Below are positions 1 to 12,540 of a stretch of DNA of 64,000 nt, piece after piece; within the stretch, counting starts at the first letter, position 1, and every line of letters begins with the position of its first letter. The notes beneath the pieces are model-generated. The model had not been told where the DNA came from. It saw only the letters and a program-made list of their open reading frames with translations, and did not search any database. The stretch lies in NCBI GenBank assembly GCA_021209875.1, contig JAGYVD010000009.1:3162001-3226000 (forward strand), written 5' to 3'. Both the position numbers and the translations under genes were made by a program. The DNA comes from Rosellinia necatrix (lineage: Eukaryota; Ascomycota; Sordariomycetes; Xylariales; Xylariaceae).

Positions 1-1606
1 CAACCCACGTGTTGGGCTCGGATATGCTGAGAAGCAAGGCAGTAGAAGCTGCATGGGGGATACCAGGTGAGCAAGCCACTTACCGGCAAGCAGACCTTGA
101 ACGATGACCCTTGCCGCGTGGCAGCGACAATGGACACCTTGAATGCTTTGGGGTATAAGACTTATATTATAGAGGCCATCTTCCTCGGCTTGCTGAAGTA
201 TAACACAACGTGAGATGAAGGTATCCACCCCGAGATAAAAAAGCTCATGAGGCTATTTGTCGTGTTGGCAGGCCTTAGCTGCGACTCTAAGTGTGTGTGT
301 GTGCTTTTTTTTTTTCCCCCTTCTCTTTGCTGCTAATACCTACATAGTCTGGCCGTGCGTCGGGGGCGACTGAGGATGGATGTGGATAGACAGACTATCA
401 CCGGTCAGCCAACTCTGACCAACTTGTAAACAATGCCCGAGCCAGCGGATGAGACGATCAAAGAAACGAAATCCGTACATCTCCCTACGGCTGCCGGGTG
501 GCTGGATGTATCGAGTACACGCAAGAGGCTAACAAGCGGCAGGGATATGAGGTGCTGGGATATAAAGGGATTGATACGATTGGCGATAATTTTCAACCAA
601 GGCCCGGCCAAGGTTCGCATTAGGATACCTGGGACGAATTGATGCAAGGCTTCGTAACTTGATACATACAAAGTGTAGACGGCCCTGGGGATCCTCTCTA
701 CTACACTGTGTAATGCCTACACTACTACATAGCACTGGCCGAGACGAGCCCGGTTATTACTATTGGGAAGTAATGTAATTATACCCGAGCTGCCCAAAGT
801 GTATAACCGCTACGATTCGATCCTCCGCAGCCCCAATTATACGGCATGCTCAGAAAGGCGTCCAGTGACTGTCGTTGTCCTCCCTCTCGTCTATCCTCCT
901 TTCGGTTGGTATTGTCGACATGAAACCGCGAGTCTATAACCCTATGCAGGCGAACCCTCGTCGTGTGGAGGGGCGGATGGGCGGACTGCATGTTTGCCGG
1001 ATCGAGCCCTTCTCCTCCTCCTCCTCTTCCTCCTCCTCCCTCCTTTTCCATTCTTTTTCAACGGCCTAGCCGGGAAAGCAGTTCAATTGGTAGCTTCCGT
1101 GGTAGTGTAGCTGCAATACCGGATACATTGTCGGTGCTGTAGGTAGGCATGGTTACAGCACGACGTCGTCCAAGTATGCAGCTGGTCTTAACCTACCTCC
1201 GTTTCTGGTATATCCAGCGAAAGGTTGGATTGTATGCCGTCTGGTGGTAGTGCACGTAGTATGTGTGTTCACGACATGGCTAAAAAAGGGCCACTGAGTC
1301 TAGCATCAGATCCGACGCTAATACATGACAAGAGACAGCCAATGACACGTGCGAGACGAGACGCCTACTGTAAGACTGCGCCACGTCAACAGGGAGTCCA
1401 TGCAGCTCAGGGCCACACACCACACCGGCGGAACAGACAGCGACAGGGGTCTGGTTCCGCCGCGGTACTCTAGCCCGGATGGGTAATAGGTTTCCGACGC
1501 AGCTGCCCGGGAGGAGTCGAGTTGGGGCATGTACAAGCATGTAAACCATGTACAATACATAACTGCATGTAGTGTACTTACCTGCTTCATACTCGTTGTA
1601 CGCTGT

Positions 1607-1626
1607 CTACCTACCTAGGTAGGTAG
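1607..1626. repeat. 20-bp perfect palindrome of the TACC/GGTA family
   Basis: CTACCTACCTAGGTAGGTAG is exactly its own reverse complement. Shorter or degenerate relatives occur in most spacers of the window, for example near 2028-2045, 2080-2103, 24055-24078, 46790-46812, 46976-47015, 52925-52970, 53944-54035 and 63888-63904. Confidence 0.9.
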
Positions 1627-2500
1627 TTTATATGTAAGTACTTAAGTAGTAGTAGTAGTAGGCAATTTACCTAGTAGCTACCTAGTATTCTGCATTCGTC
1701 CTAATCGCATAACCATAAAATCAAATACAAGTAGTTAACTACATACAATCAATCAAAAATCTACCGACCTTGCCTCGGCACCTATCCGGGTTAAGCTGTT
1801 CTTGGTTGGCGTGCTGAGCTAAGTATGCTACCATAAGTACATATTGAATTTTAGATGGGGGCCAGCTGTTAGACCGGCCGTTCGCAACGTTCGCCAGCTA
1901 TAACATAAAACTTGGAAATGCATTTCTTTTTTTGGCACATCTGGCACATCTGGCACATCATCTTTAAACGGAGGCATGTATCCGAGTTAAGCATATTATC
2001 GGATCATACAAGGTAACGAACTCGTGGCTACCTAGGTACCTACCTAGTAGTAGTAGTAGTATTAACGTCTAATCTAAAGGTACCTACCTAGGCAGGTAGG
2101 TAGTTCCAAGTATAAGCCGCGCTCGGTACTATAAACCGCCATAGCACCTGCCATCGCTCCTGGCCATAGCACACCAACCTGGACCATTTTCCTGCATGGG
2201 ATGATGGCATTCAATAGGTCGGGATAGGTAACTACCTAAGTACAAGTAAGGCGGAGCAGCCTAAATTTAGCTATGTACCTTAAGTAGGTAGTGTACCTAA
2301 CCTACCTATCCGACCTGGCATGTACTGTAGGTATGTAATAAATCTCTATGGATTGTGGGAAGTAGGTGTGTATGGTGTGTATGGTGTGTATGTACGTATA
2401 TACGAGTATGTAACCATGTATGTACCGCTTATGCCACCGCTGTGTGCTAGCTACTGTACTATTATGTTAGGTCTATACTTAAGCTATAGTTACTACAATA

Positions 2501-2501
2501 A

Positions 2502-2563
<62 letters not shown>

Positions 2564-2624
2564 GTAGTATTAGTAGTAGTATGAGTAGCAGTAGTAGTAA
2601 CAGTGGTAGTAGCAGTGGTAGTAG
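2501..2624. repeat. AGT/TAG trinucleotide microsatellite, partly degenerate
   Basis: The block starts as an almost pure AGT array (about 2501-2552) and decays into AGT units interrupted by ATT, ATG, AGC, AAC and GGT triplets. Every frame through it gives homopolymer-like protein (poly-Ser, poly-Leu, poly-Thr), which explains the apparent open frames here. I do not regard them as genes. Confidence 0.95.
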
Positions 2625-3021
2625 CACACGAGCTGGATTGGCATGGCACGTCGAGTTTGATAGGTAGTGGATAGTATATAATTGGACCTCGTTGGATCTC
2701 ATTGGACCTTGGCCACGGGCGCAACTACACTACAAGTACTTTGCCCAAGCTTACGCTACCTACCTGGGTACCGAACCTGAACCGTTTTCGGGCATTCTTG
2801 CGAACGGACCCAATCACCAATTGCGAGAGGTCGTCGAGAAGCCTCGATCCTTGTCGTCGCTGCCCATCGCCAACGTCCGATCACCTCTCATCGTCGTCGG
2901 CCCCCCGTGGGATCCGCGCGTCGTCCCCGAGACAAGCATCTCCCATCATCATCATTTCCCATCGTCTCCCATCGTGTCTTATCATCTCATTTCTTTAACC
3001 CCCCCCCTCTCCCCCCCTACA

Positions 3022-3145
3022 GTACATACATACATACATACATACCTACTACATACTTACATACATACCTACATACATGCCTATGTGTATGTGTATATAA
3101 GTATGTATATAAGTATGTATAACTATATGTATGTATGTATGTAAT
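3022..3145. repeat. CATA tetranucleotide array facing a TATG array
   Basis: ACAT/CATA repeats occupy roughly 3022-3080 and change to GTAT/ATGT repeats over about 3080-3145. The two halves are complementary in the inverted sense, so the block could fold as a long imperfect hairpin. A preceding C-rich run (about 3000-3017) adds to the low complexity. Confidence 0.9.
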
Positions 3146-3510
3146 GTAATGTACTGTATACCATAGTATATGTAGATGGCATTGTCATTGTCTGGGTCGC
3201 TGGTGGCTGTCATCTGAGCCCGTAACGTCGGATCGTCGGGAGAGCATCATCGCCTGTCCACGGCCGCCGTCGCGTTAATTCTCCCAATATAGCTATATCA
3301 TCGACAGTGCCGGTAGATCACGCCCATGCCGTCCCGTCTCTCGAGCCGGCAGCCAGCCAGTGGTACGTGTAAAGCCATGGCTGGGCTGAGAAGAGACGGC
3401 GGTGTTGCTCGAGCCTTTGCGGCCTCGTTTGATCCCCCAATCTTCATTTCGTTGATATGCATCTCTTCCCGCGTCGCATGGATCCCACAGCTCGCAGCTC
3501 GGATCCCGAC

Positions 3511-3547
3511 CGGCGCGCGCGCGCGCGCATACCATAGTTACTATGGT
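3511..3547. repeat. Alternating CG tract followed by a 7-bp-arm palindrome
   Basis: A (CG)n run of roughly 18 bases at about 3511-3528 is followed at once by ACCATAGTTACTATGGT (3531-3547), an inverted repeat with 7-bp arms and a TTA centre. Confidence 0.85.
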
Positions 3548-3890
3548 ACACACCACAGTCGTGAGGCGCCCTCAGCCGCCTCAACCTGCCTGATGACGGG
3601 TTAGATGCAGGCTCCCCTGTCGACCGCGTTCAACGGCTGGAGGTAGCTCGCTAGGCCGTCTTCGAGCTGATAGGACGCGAGTCTAGATCCCAACCCACGC
3701 TGGACTGCCGCGGGCCTGGGTGCGATTCGGTATTTTGCCCGGAAACGGTCTAGCCCATCTGTCAACGGAGCCGAGTGATGGATGGCACTGGGCATCGTTC
3801 CCGTGCGTGCCTGGGCCGCCTCCATATGCTGTAGCGTAGGCAGGTATCGTTATATTCCGGGTAGGCATGGAGATTGACCCTAGCGTCCAA

Positions 3891-4019
3891 TTCACTACCT
3901 AACACTACCCACACTACCTACACCATCTACACCACCTACACCACCTACACTACCTTAATCTACCTTAACCTACCTTACCTACCTTGCCTCTAACCTACCT
4001 ACTTACCTGCCTGCCTGCC
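3891..4019. repeat. CTACC/CTACACCAC degenerate tandem repeat
   Basis: This is a pyrimidine-strand-biased array of 4-9 bp units: CACTACC, CTACACCAC, CTACCTTA, then CTACCTACTTACCTGCCTGC. Unit length drifts along the block, as expected for slippage. It lies about 330 bp upstream of the F-box start codon. No coding potential. Confidence 0.85.
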
Positions 4020-4345
4020 GTCCCCATCGCCTAGATATCGAACCTCACGTCAACCAACGCCTGGGGTCCACCGCCGCCGGTCAAGTACACTGTATGCAGG
4101 AGCTGTAGTGGCATGGTCTGTCCTCCCATCCTACAGGAACTCATGATTGCGTATTCCACTAGACATACGGACTCTCGCTAGCTCTTCCGAACCAGTCCAT
4201 CTCGGAAATGATATGTAGTTGGCAGCCGGTTTCCCCAGTTTAGTTTCTTGCAACATGTATGATATTAAGCTCTTCCTCTCATTCTTCTTGCCCACTCATC
4301 CCGTTCATGAGCCGGCACTGGAGTCGGAAGAATAACCGTAGTCAT

Positions 4346-5978
4346 ATGGCGACGTCCACAGTTACACGCCGACCTCGTCAGAGATGGCACCTCGATCAAC
4401 TCAGTACCGAACTCATCGTCTTGATCTTAACACACGTACGCAACCCGCTAGTATTTGCTCATCTTGAGGGATATACTGCTAACCATATGACCGCAGTTGC
4501 GAGATGTCGACTCAGGGTCGCTTGGTTCTCTCCGATTAGTCTCAATCAGGTTCAATGCCATTGTGATGCCTATGAAATACCACACGCTGAGGATGAACCG
4601 GAGAATCATTGACCCTCAAGCAGAGATCTACTTCTCTGAAGGTCTCGCCAATATCTCCGCTCATACGAAGCACGTGAAGGTTGATAGTGATCTCAATGCT
4701 GAGCATGTTAAGAAGCTACTTATCAAGATCGAGAAGCTGTCATCTATAAGGTACCTTTTCTATCTTCTACTTTGTTATTTTATACGGCGTCGTCAGGGAA
4801 CTAAAGGGAATCCTGGGAACAGCTGGCGCTATGTGCAGAATGGGCTGTGCAAGGGAGACTTCTGGGTACCGTCGGATATTCTTCCCCCGAGGCACATTCA
4901 ATCTTGCAAGGTCAAATTGTACATTGAGGATCTACCACTGCAAGATTTTCGATTCGAACAGCATAATCCCTACCTCAGGGCCATCCCGACATCCATTCTT
5001 GTGTCATTGAAAATGGCCATGCCGGCGCCTCCCCTTACTGCCCGTGTCGAGAGCTTGAAAGGCCTACTGCTCAGCTCACCACGGCTAGAGACGTTTCGGT
5101 ACAGCGACAGGGGCCAAGGCACTCAATTCGAATTTATCGGTAATGAACGACTGCCGCCTTTCAAAGAACTCTCTTTACGTTCCTACGACTGGAGCCACAC
5201 CCCCAACACGGTCCGACGACATTGGGACTTCTCCGAGATCCGGCACCTGGAGATGGTTGATGTGCCTCTGCACCCCTTCCTTGATTCAGTGTCGTTCGAA
5301 GATTTTGAGAATCTGGAAACGCTACACTTAGATGACTTTAGTATGCATCTGCCTGATCGACGACAGGCCACGACACAGAGTCAATATATCTTAATTAGGC
5401 AGATCCGGGCGCTCACCGACTTACGAATTACATGTCACACTCGGTCGTTCCCCATCGATGGGCTATTGAAACACGGGCAATCTCTACAGAACCTCCGTTT
5501 TCGCGACTACACGGGCTTCGCCGACGAGTGCCGCCTTTGCCCAACCGTTCAAGTCGAGGATTTATACGTAATGTCACGCAAACTAACCAATCTCCGCTCG
5601 CTCGAGCTCGACATGGACGATAGATGTTGCGAGCCGCGGCGTTTCCTTGACACATTATGTAACTTCCGTCGACTCGATACCCTTACGCTACATACCCAAA
5701 CCATGATCGACCCACTTAAAGATACCGACAGCAGTATAGATCTTGATCATCAGAGAGCGATGCAAATGTTCTCTCTATTGGTCCAGGGCAAGCAGACTAC
5801 TCCGTGGCGTTCCATTACCGTCAACATTGGGGGTTGGAAACCTGTCATAGTGCGCCGCTTGTGTGCTGCCTGGCGGAAGCAACACGTTCGTGGCCTATAT
5901 GCAGAAAGATGTTTCGTGATGGAAAGACAACAGGGCGACTTGCTGACGCTGCGTGAAGAGTTGCCGATATGGGCGTAA
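4346..5978 (+). CDS. F-box / leucine-rich-repeat-like protein
   Basis: Predicted substrate-recruiting subunit of an SCF (Skp1-Cullin-F-box) ubiquitin ligase. Exons by splice signals: 4346-4435, 4497-4750, 4823-5978, giving 499 residues. The F-box begins near residue 17 with LDQLSTELIVLILTH and continues after intron 1 with a segment containing SLGSLRLVSIRFNAIV, the usual second half of a fungal F-box. Intron 1 (61 nt) has GTACGC, a TGCTAAC branch site and CAG. Intron 2 (72 nt, GTACCT...ACAG) is in frame, and its removal restores a helix before WRYV. The rest has irregular leucine-rich segments (IRHLEM, FENLETLHLDDF, LTNLRSLELDMDD, FRRLDTLTLHTQ). The start ATG at 4346 was chosen because it precedes the F-box closely; in-frame ATGs exist upstream (from 4259). 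The target protein is unknown. Fungal F-box paralogues diverge fast, so no symbol is given. Confidence 0.82.
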
Positions 5979-8900
5979 TGAAGACTCAACGGGACAGCTC
6001 CCCCGAAAGGCGAATATAGAGAGGAAAACTTATGACGAAATACGAAAGCGGCAGCGGAATGTAATGATTAATGTTTGATAGCCGTTTATCCTCAACTTTG
6101 CATATTGGCGGGTATGCGATGTTCGCATTTAGAGTATATGAGCTCACTCCTTTTTCTAGATAGGACGGCTGGGCTACAAGGCGTAAGGGGCGGTGTGCGG
6201 CATACAAGATGATAGAGGGGGGGGGGGAAGGGACAAGTTATTATTCCGAACCTGAACTGTGATAATGGGTCTTTAACTAAAGTCCCTATTACCTTACTTG
6301 GGGATACTTATTTCGTAATTACGCCCAATTGTCTTAAACCCCCCACGCTTCTTCTCATTGAACGTCACATCCGACCACTCCATACCACGTCGATATACCC
6401 CAGACTAACCAATAACCTCTTTCTCTGACTGGGTCAAAACACGACGGGCTGGCCCTACCTACCCCTCTATCATATCGGAGCATCCCGTCTGACTGCGGCG
6501 GCCTGTAGCGGACTCTACCATGCCACCTACATGGTACCTTGTCGGCGTCCCGGGATTTCACGGGTATAAACGTTCAAAAAGAGACCCAGATGGCCCAATG
6601 GCAATGGGTTATACCATCCATAGGGGTTTCATCTTCGCTACATAAGTATCCGCTCACCAGGCCACCTTCATGCATGTCATCTTCACCGGTTCTACGGTCA
6701 GTCAGCTGGTTCGAGATGTGGAGGTCTGTTGCTTTGTCTCCCAACAAAGGCATAATAGCGTCCCCATCTCTATTGTTTGTGAGTAAGGAGGGCAATGAGA
6801 AAGTGTTCTATGCCATTCGTTCTATCCAGGGTCAGACTGCTAGGCTGATCCTTTAATCATCAAGCGCCCTATATATGAAATAATTGCCTTGTCTCCGGTT
6901 TTTTTTTTTTTTTCCTTCCGTTTTTCTTTTTACCTTTGGTCTGTAATCTGAAGTTTCACGGTAATATCCGCTTCGCTATTGATCTTGATCGGAGAATACA
7001 TACTGACAAGGTACTATAGGCAGGGCTCATAAGTGGCGTTTTTCCGCTACGGCATACCGTCTGTCGAGAGGGGAAAAGTAGTCTTAGGATCCCGGGTAAA
7101 CGATGCCAAGAGCTGAACTACTAGCTCATGGGACTGTGCTATGCATAAGTAAGGGATCTTTTGTTCTCTTGAGACACTCAGGGGGGATTCTAGATAAGAG
7201 TCTATTGCCTCCCGGGACGGCGACCAGGCCCATACATAACCAGAAATAGTCTCGGATAGTTATGGCACTGTATCCTTTCCGTGTCGGCGACAATATCTAC
7301 AGACATGGGGGAACGACATGGTACCTAGTTTGAATGGAGCTGGGCTGGGGATGGATCTGGAGCATAATTCTCGAAAGCTTCGAGAGGAGATTGCTTCTCA
7401 TGGAAATGGCCATCTCCCTAGGGAGGGCAGTAAAGTATGCCCACAGGCACTAGATGGCTAAGATTGCTTGCCGACCGACTTGTAGACCAAGCTCAAGCGG
7501 CCTTTGTGTGCGTACTCCAGATTCATATCGAGATGTCGCCTGAATACGGCCTAAATATACAGAAAGCGTTTGGACCCAGATAAGTGAGTAAAAGGTAGAA
7601 GTAGTTGACCACAGATAGGGAGCACCAGAGGATATATGGTGCCCTACAAGACACGAAACAGGGCGTGGTTTTTGGATTCGGTTGTGCTACCGTCGGTGTT
7701 GTTAATCTTGTCCACCTATCTTTCTGTTGGTTTCTCTATAGAGATGATACGAAGAGATGCGGACTTAAATCAAACTTAGAGCACATATTCTAGTATGATT
7801 ATGCCAGGCTAATAGTTCGTATATGAAGTTTGCGAGAAATCTTTTTTTTTTTTTTTTCATCGTACTAGTTTTCTCTCCTCCAAGCTATAAACTACGAATT
7901 AATACGAGGCACCCACCCTCCTATAATCACGAGACGCGTCCATTACAACGCAAACAGGGAAAACGCGAAGACAAACGAGAAATGGCCCCGCACATTTAAA
8001 GCGCGATGGTTCGGGTTTTAGCCTCATGGGTTGATTCTTGGTTTCGCTATTGACTATGCACTTAAACTATACGATTGTAGACTATCACATAGGTATTCCT
8101 ACATGTCGAAATAGAATTCGTCATAGCGCGCGGGAGTGGGGTGGGGTTGAATGTAGAAGAAAACTCTCTTCTGGGCTCCTAGGTTCCGCGGTAAGGGGGG
8201 GGCCATGTACTGGACAGGGTATCCTTTTTTGCCTCGAAACTGACATGTCAGGGCGGGGAGCTTAAGCATTTGCATCGCGTATTCACGTTGCTGTGGCTGT
8301 TGCAGGTTGGTCCGCCCATAGGTGCTCGCTGGCATATCATCAGCCTTTGGAGGGTTTGCTTCTGGGTTTGCCTCTGGTTAGGAATCGTAATTATTGCACA
8401 GCTAGCGATGGCAATATTCGATACCAAATCTCGGGTTCAGAGCCCGGGTGGGCAGCGAGCTTCATAAAATCAGTAAAATCACATAGCCTTGGTACATCCG
8501 TGAAATTGTTCTAACAATACCTGGGACAAAGAAAAGGCGCTCTCCGGGACAAATGGTGTGTGACGATACCCTCTATTTCGCCCATTTTCTCGCCGTGTCT
8601 TGGGTAGCTTCCGTCAATGGAACCACAGCCACGAGTAGATTAGACGCGTCACAAAGGCACGATGAAGATGTTGTCCCAGCGAGTCAGTGACGCGTCCCGT
8701 CCCGGACCGACCGAGAAACCAGATGAAAGGTTCCTAAATGAGAACCACATGTATGGGCCGAGAATGCTCTACACACCAACCTAGCCTGGGAGAGCCCCCG
8801 CACTGGGTTGCAGGCAGACAGTCAAAGAGATGGAGGGGATCACAATCGTCAGAAAAGATCATGGGTATTGTTTCCACAGCCGGGCTATCACTTCTTCTCA

Positions 8901-10960
8901 GTGGCGTCCCAGTACTACAAAGGGGTCCCCTTGCCGTATTCGCCCCCGGCTCTCTGTCTTTTTAACTTTGCCTAAACTATATTTCCGTGTCTTCTACCAT
9001 GTTTCTTTTTTGACAACTGATGTCTATTATGCAAGGTGAAATCTAGTGTGCTCGTGACGGGAACACGGCGCATTCTGGGGCCGAAAGCTTGCTCGTTTTC
9101 TTTCTCTCTTACGGACGTATTTCGATCTTTGTCCCCGTTCATCGTCTCGTGGGGTAGTACGGCTGGGCGGGATGAAAATCTTTTTTATCGGATGGCCATT
9201 AGCTGTGCAATCTGTGATTTCGAATGTCGAGTTTCTAAATGGTGTTTAGCGCAATTTTCCCGAATACAAGGCAAGGAGTAGGTAGGATGAAGAAGTTGAT
9301 ACACAACCGCGGTTATACGAAAAAAATGTTTGTTGTTGACAACTCTCTCCCTCGCGTGTCACGAAGGGTCGCGCGGTGGACGGCGGAGAAAGTAATATGG
9401 GTAACATTAATTTAGCCTCGGGTCTTGGTACTAGTTCTCTGTTTTTCGCCGCTTGACAGAGAAGGGAGCGAGTCAGGCCAAGTAGAAATACGCAGCCTAT
9501 TGATCCAGGAACAGTTGCGTCTTTTTCTCTAGATAATGGACGAAGACAAACCAAGGTGTACACAACAGTGAACCTTGAATTCCGAAAGCTGTTACTAGGT
9601 AGGTAAAAGTACCTTGTAGATAGATACCTTCACAGAGTGTTCACCCCTCCCCCCTTGAAGCAAAAGTACATTTAAAATAATGACACAGCCTTAAGAGTAC
9701 CAGTAACATTTTCGAATCCATGCCTGTTCGACCTCCTCATGCCCGGTATCACGACCAAAAGTACACCAAAAATAGGGGGTGGGCGGAATATCGAGCGAAT
9801 GCCCACCAATGCAGACGGCACTTCAGCAGAAAGATAAACAGACACCTTGTTTGAGATCACATGGTAACTAATTTACACCGGTCCAGGTACTAGTCTACCC
9901 GTTGATTCAGCCCGGAACTATTACTCGTAACGGCATTTCTGGGGAATGTGTGTACCACGGGCGCGCGGTACCTCCCTACTAGACCATGTACTTAGTCAAA
10001 GTACGGCAGGTCAAAACCGAGGCGTCAGGGTACTATTTCGATCCCACACCTTGTCACTGAATCGGTCGATCGACCGAGTCAGGCCTTGTTTGTCCCTATT
10101 CCCACGCCCTCTTTTATTTTATTTTTTTATCCCTCCCCTCCCTCTCTCTTCCACCCCCTCTCTCCCTCCTGACTTAGCGTTCGAGAGAAGGAGGAGGGGG
10201 TCGTGCCGGTGCCCAGAAAACATGGGGGGGATGTGGAAAGATCAGAGTTTCGCTTTGGACCGTACGGTTCGGTGTGGTGCGGTCCGGTACGGTAAGTAGC
10301 GCATCCGCTGCGTAGGAACTTGTTCTTTGCCCCGTGTAACCCCATGAGCGGCTAGGTATGAGGACAAATCACATCACGAGGAGGGAAAGTGACAAACATG
10401 AGTCGCAAATGGTTCCAGCCACCGTGATCAGCCCGAATCCGGCCAAGGCAGGGCATGGAGCAAGCGACGAGCGAGCCAACCTGAGCTTCTGCCTGCCCCT
10501 GCCGCCAAAGGGACATAGTAATTAGTTAGTCTTGTACAATGTCCTACGAATATACAAGACAGGGCTCTCTCTCTATTGTATGACTGCGTGATAAGCTTTG
10601 TACCCAGGAATCCGCCTGAGACTGGAGAGGGGCCTAGATTACAGCGAGCAGCATAATACGATGCATATGTACATGGCAACTGGGATTCCGCCTAGGCACA
10701 AAATCCGAAGTGGCTTTTTTTGTGACGGGTTGATCCAAAACCTACTTACTAGGCGATGACGGGAGAAGCCACCGGAAGGCAAAAACCGGGAGCATGGCAT
10801 GGCATGAGGGGACTTCACCGAGCCATGGTGAGCGAGGAGGGAGTAGAAGCAAGCAAGCGGGGTGAGCCTTGCGCCCTACCGGAACTGAATCATGAATATC
10901 CTCGAGCAGTGTCGAAATAGATAAACCCCCCGGCAAGGAAGTGGGGATATCGTTGGTCTG

Positions 10961-10993
<33 letters not shown>

Positions 10994-12540
10994 TCATTGT
11001 GTTTGCTGTGCTGCTATGCCATGCCATGCCATGCCGGATTAGCCTGGCTGGCGAAGGAAGTGGCGATGTATTAGATCGACTATAGGCTCGTTGCCGGTAG
11101 TTAGCGCCTGTTTTTTTGGGTTCTGGCACGAACGAGCCGTTCGCAGCGGACCTGGGGGCGCACACACCATTGGATGGAGGTGTGGACAGAGGCAATGTTA
11201 GGAGAGAACCGGTTGGAAGGACCTGGAGCGCTTCGAACCGTACCTTCGGAGCCGGCGTTGCAATCGTCACTCCACTTCCACACTGACACATATGTTTACG
11301 TGGCTGACTAGTGAGTGGGTGTGTTGCCCTCTTGTTTATCCTATTCTGGGCTGATCCTACACGCACTTCTGGTCCCCGTGATGATTACTTACTTGTGTGT
11401 ACGTACTTGGCTGCCTTGCTTCTATCTATGGAACCCGCGAAGAATCCTAATCTCACACAAACCTCGATTATCGAGTTCCCAAGCCATAACAATAAACCAA
11501 CTAGCTAGTCGATGCAACTAGTTCTATAGTTGGTTCAGGCCCGACTTGTGGCAGCATCTAACACCGCACACGGCTAGGATACCGTTGCCAGCTTCAAATT
11601 GCCCAGGATGCTAGTGTTCTGGGCTGGGATCCACGTTTCCTAGATGCATGTATCATACGTACTGTCAACCAACATCCCAACCAACATCTCCCCCCCTCCC
11701 CCCCCAACAAACAAAACCACCGAGGCCTGTGGTACTTGGAAGGGAGGGTATAGTTGCCATGGAGGTCACGAACGGGAGGTAAGAAATAGCATGTAGACAG
11801 AGTGTGTAGCTTATGGCAGTCAAATTGATACTCTACTTCCCGGTAACCCGAGCTCGAGACTGATATTTCCGTCCTTATTATAACACAACTGGGTTGAATA
11901 TAGGTGCGGGATAGATTATGCTGGTATTATTTCGAATCCTTGGTGATCGTTGACGATATTTCAGGATGAGTAATTGTTTTTTTTGATTAAAATTCAATGC
12001 TGTTGTAGTCCCCTCGCTCGCGCGGTATTCGACCTAATAGTACCGAATCGACTGTGAAAAAAAAAATAACGCCCTCGTGAAAGTAATCGTCGCGTGGATA
12101 TTGCGCCGTGAGGCAAGCCAATCTTTTCCTTTCCCACCCACCATCGCCCCTCCCCCCGCTCCCACCCGCAACCGGTAAAATATCTAGGGAAACAAATAAG
12201 CCACCCGATAAATAATCATGCACGCTTTGATACGAGCTTTGCCGCCAAGTATCTCGAATCTGAGCCGAGAAATCCCTTCGTCTTTTATTCAAATCCGCCT
12301 TTGTTTCTTATGGTTCATGATAATCCTCCACGGGCTCTACCACAAAATCGTAGATAAAGACTCGTATTCGTCGTCTCTTATCGTATTTCGCATATTGGGG
12401 TAAATTTGTCGCCGGTTCGTACCACAGCCGGTGGGCCAGCCAACTGACTATACGTCTATGTAGTGTTTGTAGCTGCTAAGAAATAGGTCGAAGAAATTTG
12501 CAATGCGCGTGATCATGATTAGAAATACGCGGATGGGGTG
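5979..12540. other. Intergenic region without recognisable genes
   Basis: 6.6 kb between the F-box gene and the 3' end of the Zn2Cys6 gene. Open frames do not exceed about 160 codons, overlap on both strands and show no domain or family resemblance. It contains a G-run (about 6214-6226), T-runs (about 6899-6914 and 7841-7857), a pyrimidine-rich stretch (about 10115-10170), a GATA tetranucleotide array (10961-10994) and C-runs near 11690-11706. I see no transposon ends, tRNA or conserved fragment. Confidence 0.6.
10961..10994. repeat. GATA tetranucleotide microsatellite
   Basis: About eight GATA units. On the minus strand it reads TATC, creating an artificial Ile/Tyr/Leu/Ser run inside a spurious open frame. 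Confidence 0.95.

Larger units (their letters stand above)
1..4345. other. Repeat-rich intergenic region
   Basis: No gene is supported here; open frames are short and read through simple repeats. It holds a GT run (near 290-302), a pyrimidine CTC/TCC tract (about 1010-1050), a perfect 20-bp palindrome (1607-1626), AGT runs (about 1643-1661 and 2046-2060), three copies of a 9-mer TGGCACATC (1933-1959), a GTGTGTATG run (about 2365-2395), the long AGT array at 2501-2624, CATA/TATG repeats at 3022-3145, an alternating CG tract with a palindrome (3511-3547) and a CTACC-rich stretch (3891-4019). The last few hundred bases must contain the F-box gene promoter, but I see no clear core element. Confidence 0.7.

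Noticed and set aside
2320..2724. Open frames encoding poly-Ser, poly-Leu and poly-Thr
   Set aside because: They are translations of the AGT microsatellite in different frames and strands; there is no non-repetitive coding sequence.
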